Origin: Streptomyces bacillaris
Lineage (GTDB): Bacteria; Actinomycetota; Actinomycetes; Streptomycetales; Streptomycetaceae
Reading direction: 5' to 3'
Assembly: GCF_003268675.1 (NCBI RefSeq)
Contig: NZ_CP029378.1
Span: forward strand, 4,526,001 to 4,590,000
Length of the DNA stretch: 64,000 nucleotides
Shown here: in pieces, positions 8,235 through 16,937 of the stretch
How the letters are laid out: each line of letters starts with the position of its first letter
Position numbering within the stretch: position 1 is the stretch's first letter
Translations under genes and position numbers: made by a program
Notes under the pieces: generated by a model
What the model was told of the DNA's origin: nothing
Databases searched by the model: none
What the model saw: only the letters and a program-made list of their open reading frames with translations

Positions 8235-9203
8235 TCAGCGGCGGCGTCGGTGCAGGGCGAGAGCGGCGGCCGTACCGCCCGCCAGGGCGCCGACCCCGGC
8301 CGCGGCGGGGATGCCGACCTTGGCCGCCTTGCGGCCGGTGCGGTAGTCGCGCAGCCGCCAGTCGCGGGCGCGGGCGTGCTTGCGGAGCTTGGTGTCCGGG
8401 TTGATCGCGTAGGGGTGGCCGACCAGCGAGAGCATCGGGATGTCGTTGTGCGAGTCGCTATAGGCGGCGCACCGCTCCAGGTCAAGACCCTCGGCCGCCG
8501 CCAGGGCGCGTACGGCCTCGGCCTTGGCGGGGCCGTGCAGGGGCTCGCCCACCAGGCGGCCGGTGTAGACGCCGTCGACCGACTCCGCGACGGTGCCGAG
8601 CGCGCCGGTCAGGCCGAGGCGGCGGGCGATGATGGTGGCCGTCTCGACGGGGGCGGCGGTGACCAGCCAGACGCGCTGGCCGGCGTCCAGGTGGGCCTGG
8701 GCCAGGGCGCGGGTGCCGGGCCAGATGCGGTCGGCCATGTACTCGTCGTAGATCTCCTCGCCGATGGACATCAGCTCGGAGACGCGGTGGCCCTTGACGA
8801 TGGAGAGCGCGCTGTCGCGGGCGTCCTGCATGTGCTCGGGGTCCTCGACACCGGCCAGCCGGAACCAGGCCTGCTGCCAGGCGAACCGGGTCAGCTCGCG
8901 GCGCTCGAAGAACTTCCGTTTGTAGAGGCCGCGGCCGAAGTGGAAGAGCGCGGCGCCCTGCATGACCGTGTTGTCGAGGTCGAAGAAGGCGGCGGCGCGG
9001 TCGTCCCCGGCGACCGGGAACGCGGGCTCCTCGGGAGCTTGCTCGGGTGCTTCGCCGGGGGTCTCTTCGGGGGTCCTGGTCAGAAGGGCGGACTCGTCCT
9101 CGGCCGAGGTCTTGCGTGCTGCCTCGGCCGCGGCCTCGCCTGCCAGGACGCTCCGTGCGGTCGCGGAACGCCTACGGGGGGTGAGCCATCCAAGAGCGGC
9201 CAT
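8235..9203 (-). CDS. HAD-IB family phosphatase with C-terminal membrane tail
   Basis: 322 residues. All four HAD motifs are visible: FDLDNTVM (motif I, nucleophile and acid/base aspartates), VTAAP (motif II), the lysine in GPAKAEAV (motif III) and DSHNDIPML (motif IV). This is the SerB-like HAD-IB subgroup, which hydrolyses small phosphomonoesters. An acidic low-complexity N-terminal 65 residues precedes the domain. The final 25 residues (VGIPAAAGVGALAGGTAAAL plus HRRRR) look like a membrane anchor with a positive inside tail. The substrate is unknown. It is conserved between bldN and the glutaredoxin gene in Streptomyces. Confidence 0.85.
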   Translation of the reverse strand: MAALGWLTPRRRSATARSVLAGEAAAEAARKTSAEDESALLTRTPEETPGEAPEQAPEEPAFPVAGDDRAAAFFDLDNTVMQGAALFHFGRGLYKRKFFERRELTRFAWQQAWFRLAGVEDPEHMQDARDSALSIVKGHRVSELMSIGEEIYDEYMADRIWPGTRALAQAHLDAGQRVWLVTAAPVETATIIARRLGLTGALGTVAESVDGVYTGRLVGEPLHGPAKAEAVRALAAAEGLDLERCAAYSDSHNDIPMLSLVGHPYAINPDTKLRKHARARDWRLRDYRTGRKAAKVGIPAAAGVGALAGGTAAALALHRRRR

Positions 9204-9360
9204 GCGGTGAGCATAGCCAGTCCGCCCGCACCTGCCCGACCTGCCGGGATGCGACGGCGTGAACTCTGCGGGGCCGAATCGTTAATCGGGCGATTCCGGA
9301 CGGTCCGCCGGTGCGGGGCGCGGGGGCGGAACGCGGGCGTCGCGGGCGCAGAATGAAGGC

Positions 9361-9651
9361 ATGAGTCCGTTGCTGCGCCGTACGAAGAAGAAGCCCGCCG
9401 ACCGGGTGGTCACCCTGGTGGGGAAGCCCGGCTGCCATCTGTGCGAGGACGCCCGGGAGGTGGTGAGCGCGGTCTGCGCGGAGACCGGGGCGTCATGGGT
9501 GGAGAAGGACATCACCGAGGACGAGGAGTTGTACAAGGAGTACTGGGAGCAGATTCCGGTGGTGCTGATCGATGACGAACAGCACACGTTCTGGCGGGTG
9601 GACCCCGCGAGGCTGCGCAAGGCGCTGGGGGCAGACGTGAAACTCGGTTAA
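9361..9651 (+). CDS. Glutaredoxin-family protein
   Basis: 96 residues with thioredoxin fold. VTLVGKPGCHLCEDAREVV carries a CxxC redox pair (CHLC), and QIPVVLIDDEQ contains the cis-proline that follows the active site in this fold. It probably works as a cytosolic thiol-disulfide exchanger, possibly with mycothiol; the partner is not known. The ATG at 9361 is the first codon of the conserved part. It lies upstream of rex but is separated from it by 257 bases containing the Rex operator, so it is a separate unit. Confidence 0.85.
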   Translation: MSPLLRRTKKKPADRVVTLVGKPGCHLCEDAREVVSAVCAETGASWVEKDITEDEELYKEYWEQIPVVLIDDEQHTFWRVDPARLRKALGADVKLG

Positions 9652-9778
9652 CATCATGGGCGTTTTGAGTGGTCTCGGGGGAGTGGACGTGAGGAGTGTG
9701 TACCGCTTTGCCCCCTTCGAGGCTGCAACGGGATGATGCGGTCCTTGGTTCCGGGATCGCGCGGGGAATGTGCGTGAC

Positions 9779-9795
9779 CCCGGTCACTTTGACCG
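9779..9795. repeat. Perfect 7-bp inverted repeat upstream of the Rex operator
   Basis: CCGGTCA (9779-9785), spacer CTT, TGACCGG (9789-9795). It sits 20 bases upstream of the Rex operator in the rex promoter region. It could be a second regulator site or a small hairpin. Confidence 0.5.
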
Positions 9796-9814
9796 GACAA
9801 AACGGACACCATCT

Positions 9815-9832
9815 TTGTGCACGCGTTCACAA
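9815..9832. promoter_or_regulatory. Rex operator (ROP) of the rex-hemACD operon
   Basis: TTGTGCACGCGTTCACAA differs at one position from the Streptomyces Rex consensus TTGTGAACGCGTTCACAA and keeps both TTGTG/CACAA arms. It lies 77-94 bases upstream of the rex start, where Rex is known to repress its own operon until NADH rises. Confidence 0.92.
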
Positions 9833-9908
9833 AGACATAGCCTGCATTCGACGGGGCGGTCTTGGGACATACGGCCGCCTGCAGCCCCGCTCATCCCGCA
9901 GGAGCACC

Positions 9909-10676
9909 GTGGCAACTGGCCGAACACACCGACCGGCGACCCGTAGCCGAGGAATTCCCGAGGCCACCGTCGCCCGGCTTCCGCTGTACCTGCGCGCCCT
10001 CACCGCGCTCTCCGAGCGATCCGTACCCACGGTCTCCTCGGAGGAACTGGCCACCGCCGCCGGGGTCAACTCCGCGAAGCTCCGCAAGGACTTCAGCTAC
10101 CTGGGCTCCTACGGCACCCGTGGTGTCGGGTACGACGTCGAGTACCTCGTCTACCAGATCTCCCGCGAGCTGGGCCTCACCCAGGACTGGCCGGTCGCCA
10201 TCGTCGGCATCGGTAACCTCGGCGCGGCCCTCGCCAACTACGGCGGCTTCGCCTCCCGCGGCTTCCGGGTCGCGGCGCTGATCGACGCCGACCCCGCCAT
10301 GGCCGGTACGCCGGTGGCCGGGATCCCCGTCCAGCACACGGACGACCTGGACCGGATCATCAGCGACAACGGTGTGTCCATCGGTGTGATCACCACCCCG
10401 CCCGGCGCCGCCCAGCAGGTCTGCGACCGGCTCGTGGCCGCCGGGGTGACCTCCATCCTGAACTTCGCGCCGACCGTTCTCTCGGTGCCCGAGGGCGTCG
10501 ACGTACGCAAGGTCGACCTCTCCATCGAGCTGCAGATCCTGGCCTTCCACGAGCAGCGCAAGGCCGGCGAGGACGCGCCCGTGGAGGGCGAGGACCCCGA
10601 GGCCCCGCCGATGCGTGCCACGCCCGCGAGCCGGAAGGGACCCGACGGGGACATGCCCGCCGTGATGCCCGCATGA
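9909..10676 (+). CDS. rex: Redox-sensing transcriptional repressor Rex
   Basis: 255 residues. An N-terminal winged helix (ATVARLPLYLRALTALSERS, VSSEELATAAGVNSAKLRKD) is followed by the Rossmann domain with VAIVGIGNLGAALANYGGF, which binds NADH/NAD+. LRKDFSYLGSYGTRGVGYDV links the two. Rex dimers bind DNA at low NADH/NAD+ and release on NADH binding. The start is the GTG at 9909 with a CAGGAG site; the longer open frame upstream covers the operator and cannot be coding. It overlaps hemA by four bases (ATGA), so rex-hemA-hemC-hemD is one autoregulated transcript. Confidence 0.95.
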   Translation: MATGRTHRPATRSRGIPEATVARLPLYLRALTALSERSVPTVSSEELATAAGVNSAKLRKDFSYLGSYGTRGVGYDVEYLVYQISRELGLTQDWPVAIVGIGNLGAALANYGGFASRGFRVAALIDADPAMAGTPVAGIPVQHTDDLDRIISDNGVSIGVITTPPGAAQQVCDRLVAAGVTSILNFAPTVLSVPEGVDVRKVDLSIELQILAFHEQRKAGEDAPVEGEDPEAPPMRATPASRKGPDGDMPAVMPA

Positions 10677-12193
10677 GCCTCCTCGTCGTCGGACTGAGCC
10701 ACCGCAGCGCCCCCGTCTCCGTACTGGAGCGGGCCTCCCTCGCTGCCGACACCCAGGCCAAGCTGCTCCAGGACACCCTCGCCGCGGAACCCGCGACCGA
10801 GGCCGCCGTGCTGGCCACCTGCAACCGCATCGAGCTGTACGCCGACGTGGACAAGTTCCACGCGGGCGTCGCGGAGCTGTCCACCCTGCTCGCCCAGCAC
10901 AGCGGCGTCGGGCTGGACGAGCTGACTCCGTATCTCTATGTGCACTACGAGGACCGGGCCGTCCACCACCTCTTCTCGGTGGCCTGCGGGCTGGACTCGA
11001 TGGTCGTCGGCGAGGGCCAGATCCTCGGCCAGATCAAGGACGCGCTCGCCCGCGGCCAGGAGCTGCACACCGCCGGGCGGCTGCTCAACGACCTCTTCCA
11101 GCAGGCCCTTCGGGTCGGCAAGCGCGCCCACAGCGAGACCGGCATCGACCGGGCCGGGCAGTCGCTCGTCACCTTCGGGCTCCAGCAGCTCGCCGCCGGG
11201 GCCGACCCGGGCCTCTGGGCCCGCGGCAAGCGCGCCCTGGTGATCGGCGCCGGCTCGATGTCCTCGCTGGCCGCCGCCACCCTGGCCCGTACCGGCGTCG
11301 CGGAGATCGCCGTCGCCAACCGGACCCGGGCCCGCGCCGACCGGCTGGTGGAGATCCTCCGGCAGGGCGACGACACCACCGTGCGCGCCAGGGCCGTCGA
11401 GATGTCCGCGGTCGGTGACGAACTGACACGTGCCGACATCGTGGTCTCCTGCACCGGCTCCACCGGGCTCGTCCTCACCGCCGACGCCCTCGCGGACGCC
11501 CTCGGCACCACCCTGGACGCCCCGGCCGAAACGCCCGCCGTCGCCCTCGCCCCGATCCCGGCCCCGGCCGACGTCGACCAGCACGCCGCGTGGGTGGAGA
11601 ACGGTTCCGCCACCTCCGCCCCGCAGGCCCCGGCAGCCCCGGCCGCCGCCCCGCGCCGCGTCACGCTGCCCGCGCAGTCCACCGGGCCGGTGAAGCTCGC
11701 CCTGCTCGACCTCGCCATGCCGCGCGACATCGACGGCGCCGCCCACCGCATCGACGGGGTCCGCCTCGTCGACATCGAGTCGCTCGCGGACGCCTCCGCC
11801 GACGCCCCGATGGCCGCCGACGTGGACCAGGTCCGCACGATCGTCGCCGACGAGGTGGCCGCCTTCGGCGCCGCCCAGCGCGCCGCCCATGTCGCCCCGA
11901 CCGTGGTCGCCCTGCGCACCATGGCCGCCGGCGTGGTCGCCGGCGAGATCGCCCGGCTGGACGGCCGCCTCCCCGACCTGGACGAGAAGCAGCGCGCCGA
12001 AATCACCCAGACCGTGCGCCGCGTCGTCGACAAACTCCTGCACGCGCCCACCGTGCGGGTCAAGCAGCTGGCCAGCGAGCCCGGCGGTGCCGGGTACGCG
12101 GACGCGCTGCGCGAACTCTTCGACCTCGACCCGCAGACGGTGGCCGCCGTCTCCCGGGCCGACCTGAACGACCCGAATAGAGGGCGGTCATGA
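10673..12193 (+). CDS. hemA: Glutamyl-tRNA reductase
   Basis: 506 residues, longer than the usual 420 or so. It reduces Glu-tRNA to glutamate-1-semialdehyde, the first committed step of C5 haem synthesis. ATCNRIELYA holds the catalytic cysteine; VGEGQILGQIKDA and the NADPH-binding ALVIGAGSMSSLAA are intact. The extra length is an Ala/Pro-rich insert around residues 285-335, just before LALLDLAMPRDID, and looks like a disordered loop. The start overlaps the rex stop (ATGA) and the end overlaps hemC (ATGA), indicating translational coupling through the operon. Confidence 0.96.
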   Translation: MSLLVVGLSHRSAPVSVLERASLAADTQAKLLQDTLAAEPATEAAVLATCNRIELYADVDKFHAGVAELSTLLAQHSGVGLDELTPYLYVHYEDRAVHHLFSVACGLDSMVVGEGQILGQIKDALARGQELHTAGRLLNDLFQQALRVGKRAHSETGIDRAGQSLVTFGLQQLAAGADPGLWARGKRALVIGAGSMSSLAAATLARTGVAEIAVANRTRARADRLVEILRQGDDTTVRARAVEMSAVGDELTRADIVVSCTGSTGLVLTADALADALGTTLDAPAETPAVALAPIPAPADVDQHAAWVENGSATSAPQAPAAPAAAPRRVTLPAQSTGPVKLALLDLAMPRDIDGAAHRIDGVRLVDIESLADASADAPMAADVDQVRTIVADEVAAFGAAQRAAHVAPTVVALRTMAAGVVAGEIARLDGRLPDLDEKQRAEITQTVRRVVDKLLHAPTVRVKQLASEPGGAGYADALRELFDLDPQTVAAVSRADLNDPNRGRS

Positions 12194-13176
12194 CCGACAA
12201 CTCAACGCCGGACGCGCGGAGCGCCGCGCCGCTCCGGCTGGGCACCCGGCGCTCCAAGCTGGCCATGGCCCAGTCCGGCCTGGTGGCCGAGGCGGTCCGC
12301 GAGGTGACCGGGCGCGCCGTCGAGCTCGTCGAGATCACCACGTACGGGGACGTCTCCCGCGAGCACCTGGCGCAGATCGGCGGCACCGGTGTGTTCGTCG
12401 CCGCCCTGCGCGAGGCGCTGCTGCGGGGCGAGGTGGACTTCGCCGTCCACTCGCTCAAGGACCTCCCCACCAGCCAGCCCGACGAGCTGGTGCTGGCCGC
12501 CGTGCCGCAGCGCGAGGACCCCCGCGACGCCCTGGTGGCCCGCGACGGGCTGACCTTCGAGCAGCTGCCCGACGGTGCCCGCGTCGGCACCGGTTCGCCG
12601 CGCCGCATGGCGCAGCTCAACGCGTACGCGCGCTCCCACGGCCTGCGGATCGAGACCGTCCCCATCCGGGGCAACGTCGACACGCGGATCGGGTTCGTGC
12701 GTGACGGGCAGCTCGACGCGGTGGTCCTCGCCGCCGCCGGGCTCAGCCGTCTCGGCCGGACCGGTGAGGTCACCGACTTCCTGCCGGTCGACACCGTCCT
12801 GCCCGCTCCCGGCCAGGGAGCACTGGCGATCGAGTGCGCCGCGTCCAGCGCCGACCTCGCCGCCGCGCTCGCGGAACTCGACGACCCGTACACCCGGGCC
12901 GCCGTGACCGCCGAGCGTGCCCTGCTCGCCGCCCTGGAGGCCGGCTGCTCCGCACCCGTGGGTGCGCTGGCCGACCTCCTGGTCGACGGACAGGTTGTCA
13001 ACGAACTGCGCCTGCGCGGAGTCGTCGGTACCACCGACGGTTCCTCGCTGGTACAGCTGTCCACCACCGGTCCCGTCCCCACGTCGTACGACGACGCGGC
13101 GGCCCTCGGTCGCGAACTCGCGGCCGAGATGCTCGCCAAGGGTGCGGCCGGTCTTATGGGGGAGCGAGCACTTTGA
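12190..13176 (+). CDS. hemC: Hydroxymethylbilane synthase (porphobilinogen deaminase)
   Basis: 328 residues, standard length. LRLGTRRSKLAMAQSGLVA is the conserved N-terminus. HSLKDLPT and VGTGSPRRMAQL bind substrate. LEAGCSAPVGA contains the cysteine that carries the dipyrromethane cofactor. It joins four porphobilinogen units into hydroxymethylbilane in the cytosol. It overlaps hemA upstream by four bases and hemD downstream by four bases (TTGA). Confidence 0.97.
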   Translation: MTDNSTPDARSAAPLRLGTRRSKLAMAQSGLVAEAVREVTGRAVELVEITTYGDVSREHLAQIGGTGVFVAALREALLRGEVDFAVHSLKDLPTSQPDELVLAAVPQREDPRDALVARDGLTFEQLPDGARVGTGSPRRMAQLNAYARSHGLRIETVPIRGNVDTRIGFVRDGQLDAVVLAAAGLSRLGRTGEVTDFLPVDTVLPAPGQGALAIECAASSADLAAALAELDDPYTRAAVTAERALLAALEAGCSAPVGALADLLVDGQVVNELRLRGVVGTTDGSSLVQLSTTGPVPTSYDDAAALGRELAAEMLAKGAAGLMGERAL

Positions 13177-14843
13177 GCCCCACCGGCCCCGCCGTATCCG
13201 ACTTTCCGCCCCTGTCCCCCCGAGGTCAGGTCACCTTCCTCGGCGCCGGTCCCGGCGACCCGGGACTGCTGACGCTGCGCGCCGTCGAGGCGCTTGCGAG
13301 CGCGGACGTCCTTGTCGCCGAGCCCGATGTGCTCGACGTCGTTCGCGGCCATGCGCGGGCAGGCGTGAGCACGCCTGAGCTGACGGTTGTTGACGTGGCG
13401 TCAACAACCGCCGGAGTACCCGTTCTCAGGGATGCGGCCAATCTTGTCATGGAGGCTGCGAAGGGCGGCAGGCGGGTGGTCCGTGCCGTGGCGGGCGACC
13501 CGGGCCTGGACGGGGACGCGGGCGCGGAGATGCTCGCCTGCGCCGCCGCCGGGGTGCCCTTCGAGGTCGTCCCGGGCGTGGCGAACGCCGTCGGCGTGCC
13601 CGCGTACGCCGGAGTGCCGCTGCGGGACGCGCAGGGCGCCGACGTCCGCTTCGTCGACGCGCGTACGGCCACCGACCGGTGCTGGAGCGAGGTCGGCGCG
13701 AGCGACGCCACCGCCGTCGTCTCCACCACGCTGGACGCGGTCGCGGCCGCCGCCGGTGAGCTGGTCTCGGCCGGGCGCAAGCCCGACACCCCGCTCACGG
13801 TGACGATCGCGGGCACCACCACCCGCCAGCGCACCTGGACGGCGACCCTCGGGACGATCGCCCAGGTCTTCAAGCAGGCCAAGGTGCTCCCCTCGCCGGA
13901 GGGGCACCGGCCGGTCATAGCTGTGGTCGGTGAGCGCAGTGCCGCCGCCCAGCGCGACCAGCTCGCCTGGTTCGAGTCGAAGCCGCTGTTCGGCTGGAAG
14001 GTGCTCGTCCCGCGGACCAAGGAGCAGGCCGCCTCGCTCTCCGACCAGCTCCGCTCCTACGGTGCCGTGCCGCACGAGGTCCCGACGATCGCCGTCGAGC
14101 CGCCGCGTACGCCCCAGCAGATGGAGCGCGCGGTCAAGGGCCTGGTCACCGGCCGCTACGAGTGGATCGCCTTCACCAGCGTCAACGCCGTCAAGGCGGT
14201 CCGGGAGAAGTTCGAGGAGTACGGGCTGGACGCCCGGGCCTTCGCCGGGATCAAGGTCGCGGCCGTCGGTGAGCAGACCGCCGCCGCCCTGGTCGACTTC
14301 GGTGTGAAGCCGGACCTGGTGCCCTCCGGTGAGCAGTCCGCCGCCGGGCTGCTGGAGGACTGGCCGCCCTACGACCCGGTCTTCGACCCGATCGACCGGG
14401 TGTTCCTGCCGCGCGCCGACATCGCCACCGAGACCCTGGTGGCCGGGCTGATCGAGCTGGGCTGGGAGGTCGACGACGTCACCGCGTACCGCACGGTCCG
14501 CGCCTCGCCGCCGCCGGCCGACACCCGCGAGGCGATCAAGGGCGGCGGCTTCGACGCGGTCCTGTTCACCTCGTCCTCGACCGTCCGGAACCTGGTCGGC
14601 ATCGCGGGCAAGCCGCACAACGTGACGGTCATCGCGTGTATCGGCCCGGCCACCGCGAAGACCGCCGAGGAGCACGGCCTGCGCGTGGACGTCCTCTCCC
14701 CGGAGCCGTCCGTGCACAAGCTCGCCGAGGCGCTGGCCGCCTTCGGTGCTCAGCGGCGGGACGCGGCGAAGGAGGCCGGTGACCCGGTGACCCGGCCGAG
14801 CGAGCGCCGCCCGGGCGCGCGCAGGCGCCGGACGACGACGTAG
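13173..14843 (+). CDS. hemD: Fused uroporphyrinogen-III methyltransferase / uroporphyrinogen-III synthase
   Basis: 556 residues with two domains. Residues 10-250 are a tetrapyrrole methylase (VTFLGAGPGDPGLLTLRAVE at the start; FEVVPGVANAVGVPAYAGVP later), as in SUMT/CobA. Residues about 265-525 are uroporphyrinogen-III synthase (GWKVLVPRTKEQAASLSDQL, FTSVNAVKAV, FTSSSTVRNL). The fusion feeds both haem and sirohaem/cobalamin branches and is usual in Streptomyces. I chose the TTG at 13173, which overlaps the hemC stop as TTGA and follows GGGGGAGCGAG. No other start fits before the conserved fold. A terminator hairpin closes the operon. Confidence 0.93.
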   Translation: MSPTGPAVSDFPPLSPRGQVTFLGAGPGDPGLLTLRAVEALASADVLVAEPDVLDVVRGHARAGVSTPELTVVDVASTTAGVPVLRDAANLVMEAAKGGRRVVRAVAGDPGLDGDAGAEMLACAAAGVPFEVVPGVANAVGVPAYAGVPLRDAQGADVRFVDARTATDRCWSEVGASDATAVVSTTLDAVAAAAGELVSAGRKPDTPLTVTIAGTTTRQRTWTATLGTIAQVFKQAKVLPSPEGHRPVIAVVGERSAAAQRDQLAWFESKPLFGWKVLVPRTKEQAASLSDQLRSYGAVPHEVPTIAVEPPRTPQQMERAVKGLVTGRYEWIAFTSVNAVKAVREKFEEYGLDARAFAGIKVAAVGEQTAAALVDFGVKPDLVPSGEQSAAGLLEDWPPYDPVFDPIDRVFLPRADIATETLVAGLIELGWEVDDVTAYRTVRASPPPADTREAIKGGGFDAVLFTSSSTVRNLVGIAGKPHNVTVIACIGPATAKTAEEHGLRVDVLSPEPSVHKLAEALAAFGAQRRDAAKEAGDPVTRPSERRPGARRRRTTT

Positions 14844-14862
14844 CAGAGTTACGGCGGTGAAC

Positions 14863-14890
14863 GGGCCCGGTCGCTTCGGCGGCCGGGCCC
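14863..14890 (+). terminator. Hairpin terminator after hemD
   Basis: A 12-bp stem with one G-U pair (14863-14874 with 14879-14890) and a TTCG tetraloop, 20 bases after the hemD stop. Confidence 0.8.
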
Positions 14891-14993
14891 ACTGCCGTCG
14901 GCGGGCATGGTCGGCGGGTGCCTCTGCCGGTGGCCGTCTTTGCCGGTACCGGTGTCGGTAAGACCGTGCTGCGTACGGGGCTATCGTCGAAGG

Positions 14994-16001
14994 ATGACTG
15001 CGTACGGAAACTTCCCCGGCTCCCGCCCCCGGCGGCTGCGGACGACCCCGGCGATGCGGCGGATGGTCGCCGAGACCCGGCTCGACCCGGCGAACCTGAT
15101 CCTCCCCGCGTTCGTCCGGGAGGGCGTCGACGCCCCGGTCGCCATCTCGGCCATGCCCGGCGTGTACCAGCACACCCTGGACACCCTGCGGAAGGCGGCC
15201 GTCGAGGCGGTCTCGGCCGGGGTCTCGGGGATCATGCTCTTCGGGGTGCCGGAGGACGAGAAGAAGGACGCCCGGGGGACGGCGGGCACCGACCCGGACG
15301 GGATCCTCCAGGTCGCCCTGCGCGCGGTGCGCGAGGAGGTCGGGGACGACCTGGTCGTCATGTCGGACCTGTGCCTGGACGAGTACACCGACCACGGCCA
15401 CTGCGGGGTCCTGACGGCGGACGGGCGCGTGGACAACGACGCGACCCTGGAGCGGTACGCGGAGATGGCCCAGGTCCAGGCGGACGCCGGGGCCCATGTG
15501 GTGGGCCCCAGCGGGATGATGGACGGCCAGGTCGGCGTGGTCCGGGACGCCCTGGACCAGACCGGCCACGAGGACGTGTCGATCCTCGCCTACACCGTGA
15601 AGTACAGCTCCGCCTTCTACGGCCCCTTCCGCGAGGCCGTCGGCTCCTCGCTCACCGGCGACCGCAAGACCTACCAGCAGGACCCGGCCAACGCGCGGGA
15701 ATCGCTGCGGGAGCTGGCGCTCGACCTGGCGGAGGGCGCCGACATGGTCATGGTGAAGCCCGCCGGACCGTATCTGGACATCCTCGCCAAGGTCGCGGAG
15801 TCGGTGGACGTGCCGGTCGCGGCGTACCAGATCAGCGGCGAGTACGCGATGATCGAGGCCGCCGCCGAGAAGGGCTGGATCGACCGGGACAAGGCGATCC
15901 TGGAGAGCCTGACCGGGATCCGGCGGGCCGGGGCGCAGATGATCCTCACCTACTGGGCGACCGAGGTCGCCCAGTGGCTCGGAGCACCCGGCAGGAGCTG
16001 A
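14994..16001 (+). CDS. hemB: Delta-aminolevulinic acid dehydratase (porphobilinogen synthase)
   Basis: 335 residues, normal length. It condenses two aminolevulinates into porphobilinogen. The Schiff-base lysine lies in MVMVKPAGPYLDI and the second lysine in YTVKYSSAFYGPF. The metal region reads DLCLDEYTDHGHCG: the middle of the three zinc cysteines is aspartate, giving a Cys/Asp/Cys set between the zinc and magnesium types. The ATG at 14994 begins the conserved part. GAAGG directly abuts it, and a TATCGT hexamer at 14982-14987 could be the -10 of a leaderless message. It lies behind the hemD terminator, so it has its own promoter. The 3' end converges with the next gene at six bases. Confidence 0.95.
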   Translation: MTAYGNFPGSRPRRLRTTPAMRRMVAETRLDPANLILPAFVREGVDAPVAISAMPGVYQHTLDTLRKAAVEAVSAGVSGIMLFGVPEDEKKDARGTAGTDPDGILQVALRAVREEVGDDLVVMSDLCLDEYTDHGHCGVLTADGRVDNDATLERYAEMAQVQADAGAHVVGPSGMMDGQVGVVRDALDQTGHEDVSILAYTVKYSSAFYGPFREAVGSSLTGDRKTYQQDPANARESLRELALDLAEGADMVMVKPAGPYLDILAKVAESVDVPVAAYQISGEYAMIEAAAEKGWIDRDKAILESLTGIRRAGAQMILTYWATEVAQWLGAPGRS

Positions 16002-16007
16002 GAGTCC

Positions 16008-16499
16008 TCAGGGGCCGCCGGCTCCGGCCTCCTGGAGCCGGTGGGCCTCCATGATGGAGAAGCGGGCGCTGTCCCGTACGAGCGGGTCCTGGTCCGCGCG
16101 GGCGGTGGAGTCCAGGGCCATCGCGACCAGCGGGTCGGAGGTGTAGGGCGCCAGGGACATCGCCGCGTACTGGCGGACGAGGTCCTCCTCCGGCTCGCGC
16201 AGGGCGGTGAGCAGGGCGCGGCCCGCGCGGCGGCGGAGGTCGGGGTCGGCCGGGGGCCGGACCCGCAGGACGGTGGTGCTCTCGACGCGGGCGAGGTCGT
16301 ACTCCTCGGCGTCCGCGACCACCGAGACGAGGAACGGCAGCGCCTGCGCGTTGGCGTCCAGTTCGGTGATGATCTCGCGCTTGCGGTCGCTGCCCGGGGG
16401 CAGTGCGCGGTACTCGGCTATCAGGCGTTCTGCGGCTTCGGCCGCTGCGGTGGCAGCCGCCGTGGTCGGGGGGTGCGTGTCGTTCATGGGGGTGGACAC
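16008..16499 (-). CDS. Conserved hypothetical, HEAT-repeat-like helical protein
   Basis: 163 residues, mostly helical. Repeated patterns such as DPDLRRRAGRALLTALREP, EDLVRQYAAMSLAPY and QDPLVRDSARFSIMEAHRL resemble HEAT or Armadillo-type repeats used for protein binding. No catalytic motif is seen. GTG at 16499 or ATG at 16487 could start it; neither has a clear ribosome-binding site. It begins six bases after the stop of the small membrane protein gene upstream, so the two form an operon. Confidence 0.65.
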   Translation of the reverse strand: MSTPMNDTHPPTTAAATAAAEAAERLIAEYRALPPGSDRKREIITELDANAQALPFLVSVVADAEEYDLARVESTTVLRVRPPADPDLRRRAGRALLTALREPEEDLVRQYAAMSLAPYTSDPLVAMALDSTARADQDPLVRDSARFSIMEAHRLQEAGAGGP

Positions 16500-16505
16500 T
16501 TTCTG

Positions 16506-16889
16506 TCAGGGCCAGTCGACCAGTGCCATGAATGCTACGAAAGTGACCATCGTGGTGGCAGGTGCGGCCAGGGCCAGGCCCACGCGGCGAGCGGCGAAGC
16601 GGAGTCGGTGCGGGACCGCCCAACTCACGATCAGCACGACCAGGGCGGCGAGCAGGCCGATCCACAGGACGGTCCAGGCGGTGGTGAAGCTCGCGTCGAA
16701 CCGGTCGGCCGCCGCGCCGTTGCAGGAGTCGCACGCCATCGGCGTGAGCCCGCCGATGAACAAGGCGATGAGCCCGGCCGGCAGGGTCACGACCGTGGAG
16801 ATCAGCGGGGCGACCCACGCGCGGCGGTCGGGTGCGTGCGCGGGGTCGGCCGCCGGGGTGCTGCCGCCGTCGTGGCTGTTCTCGCTCAT
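16506..16889 (-). CDS. Small hypothetical membrane protein
   Basis: 127 residues with three likely membrane helices (PLISTVVTLPAGLIALFIGG, WTVLWIGLLAALVVLIVSW and ALAAPATTMVTFVAFMALV). A CDSC pair lies in the loop after helix 1 and could form a disulfide or bind metal outside the membrane. The N-terminal 20 residues are polar. ATG at 16889. I do not recognise a family. It is the first gene of a two-gene operon with the HEAT-like protein. Confidence 0.65.
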   Translation of the reverse strand: MSENSHDGGSTPAADPAHAPDRRAWVAPLISTVVTLPAGLIALFIGGLTPMACDSCNGAAADRFDASFTTAWTVLWIGLLAALVVLIVSWAVPHRLRFAARRVGLALAAPATTMVTFVAFMALVDWP

Positions 16890-16937
16890 GTGGTCGAGTC
16901 AACCGCGAGGGGCCGCCGCCCGCATGAGTACGAGGGC

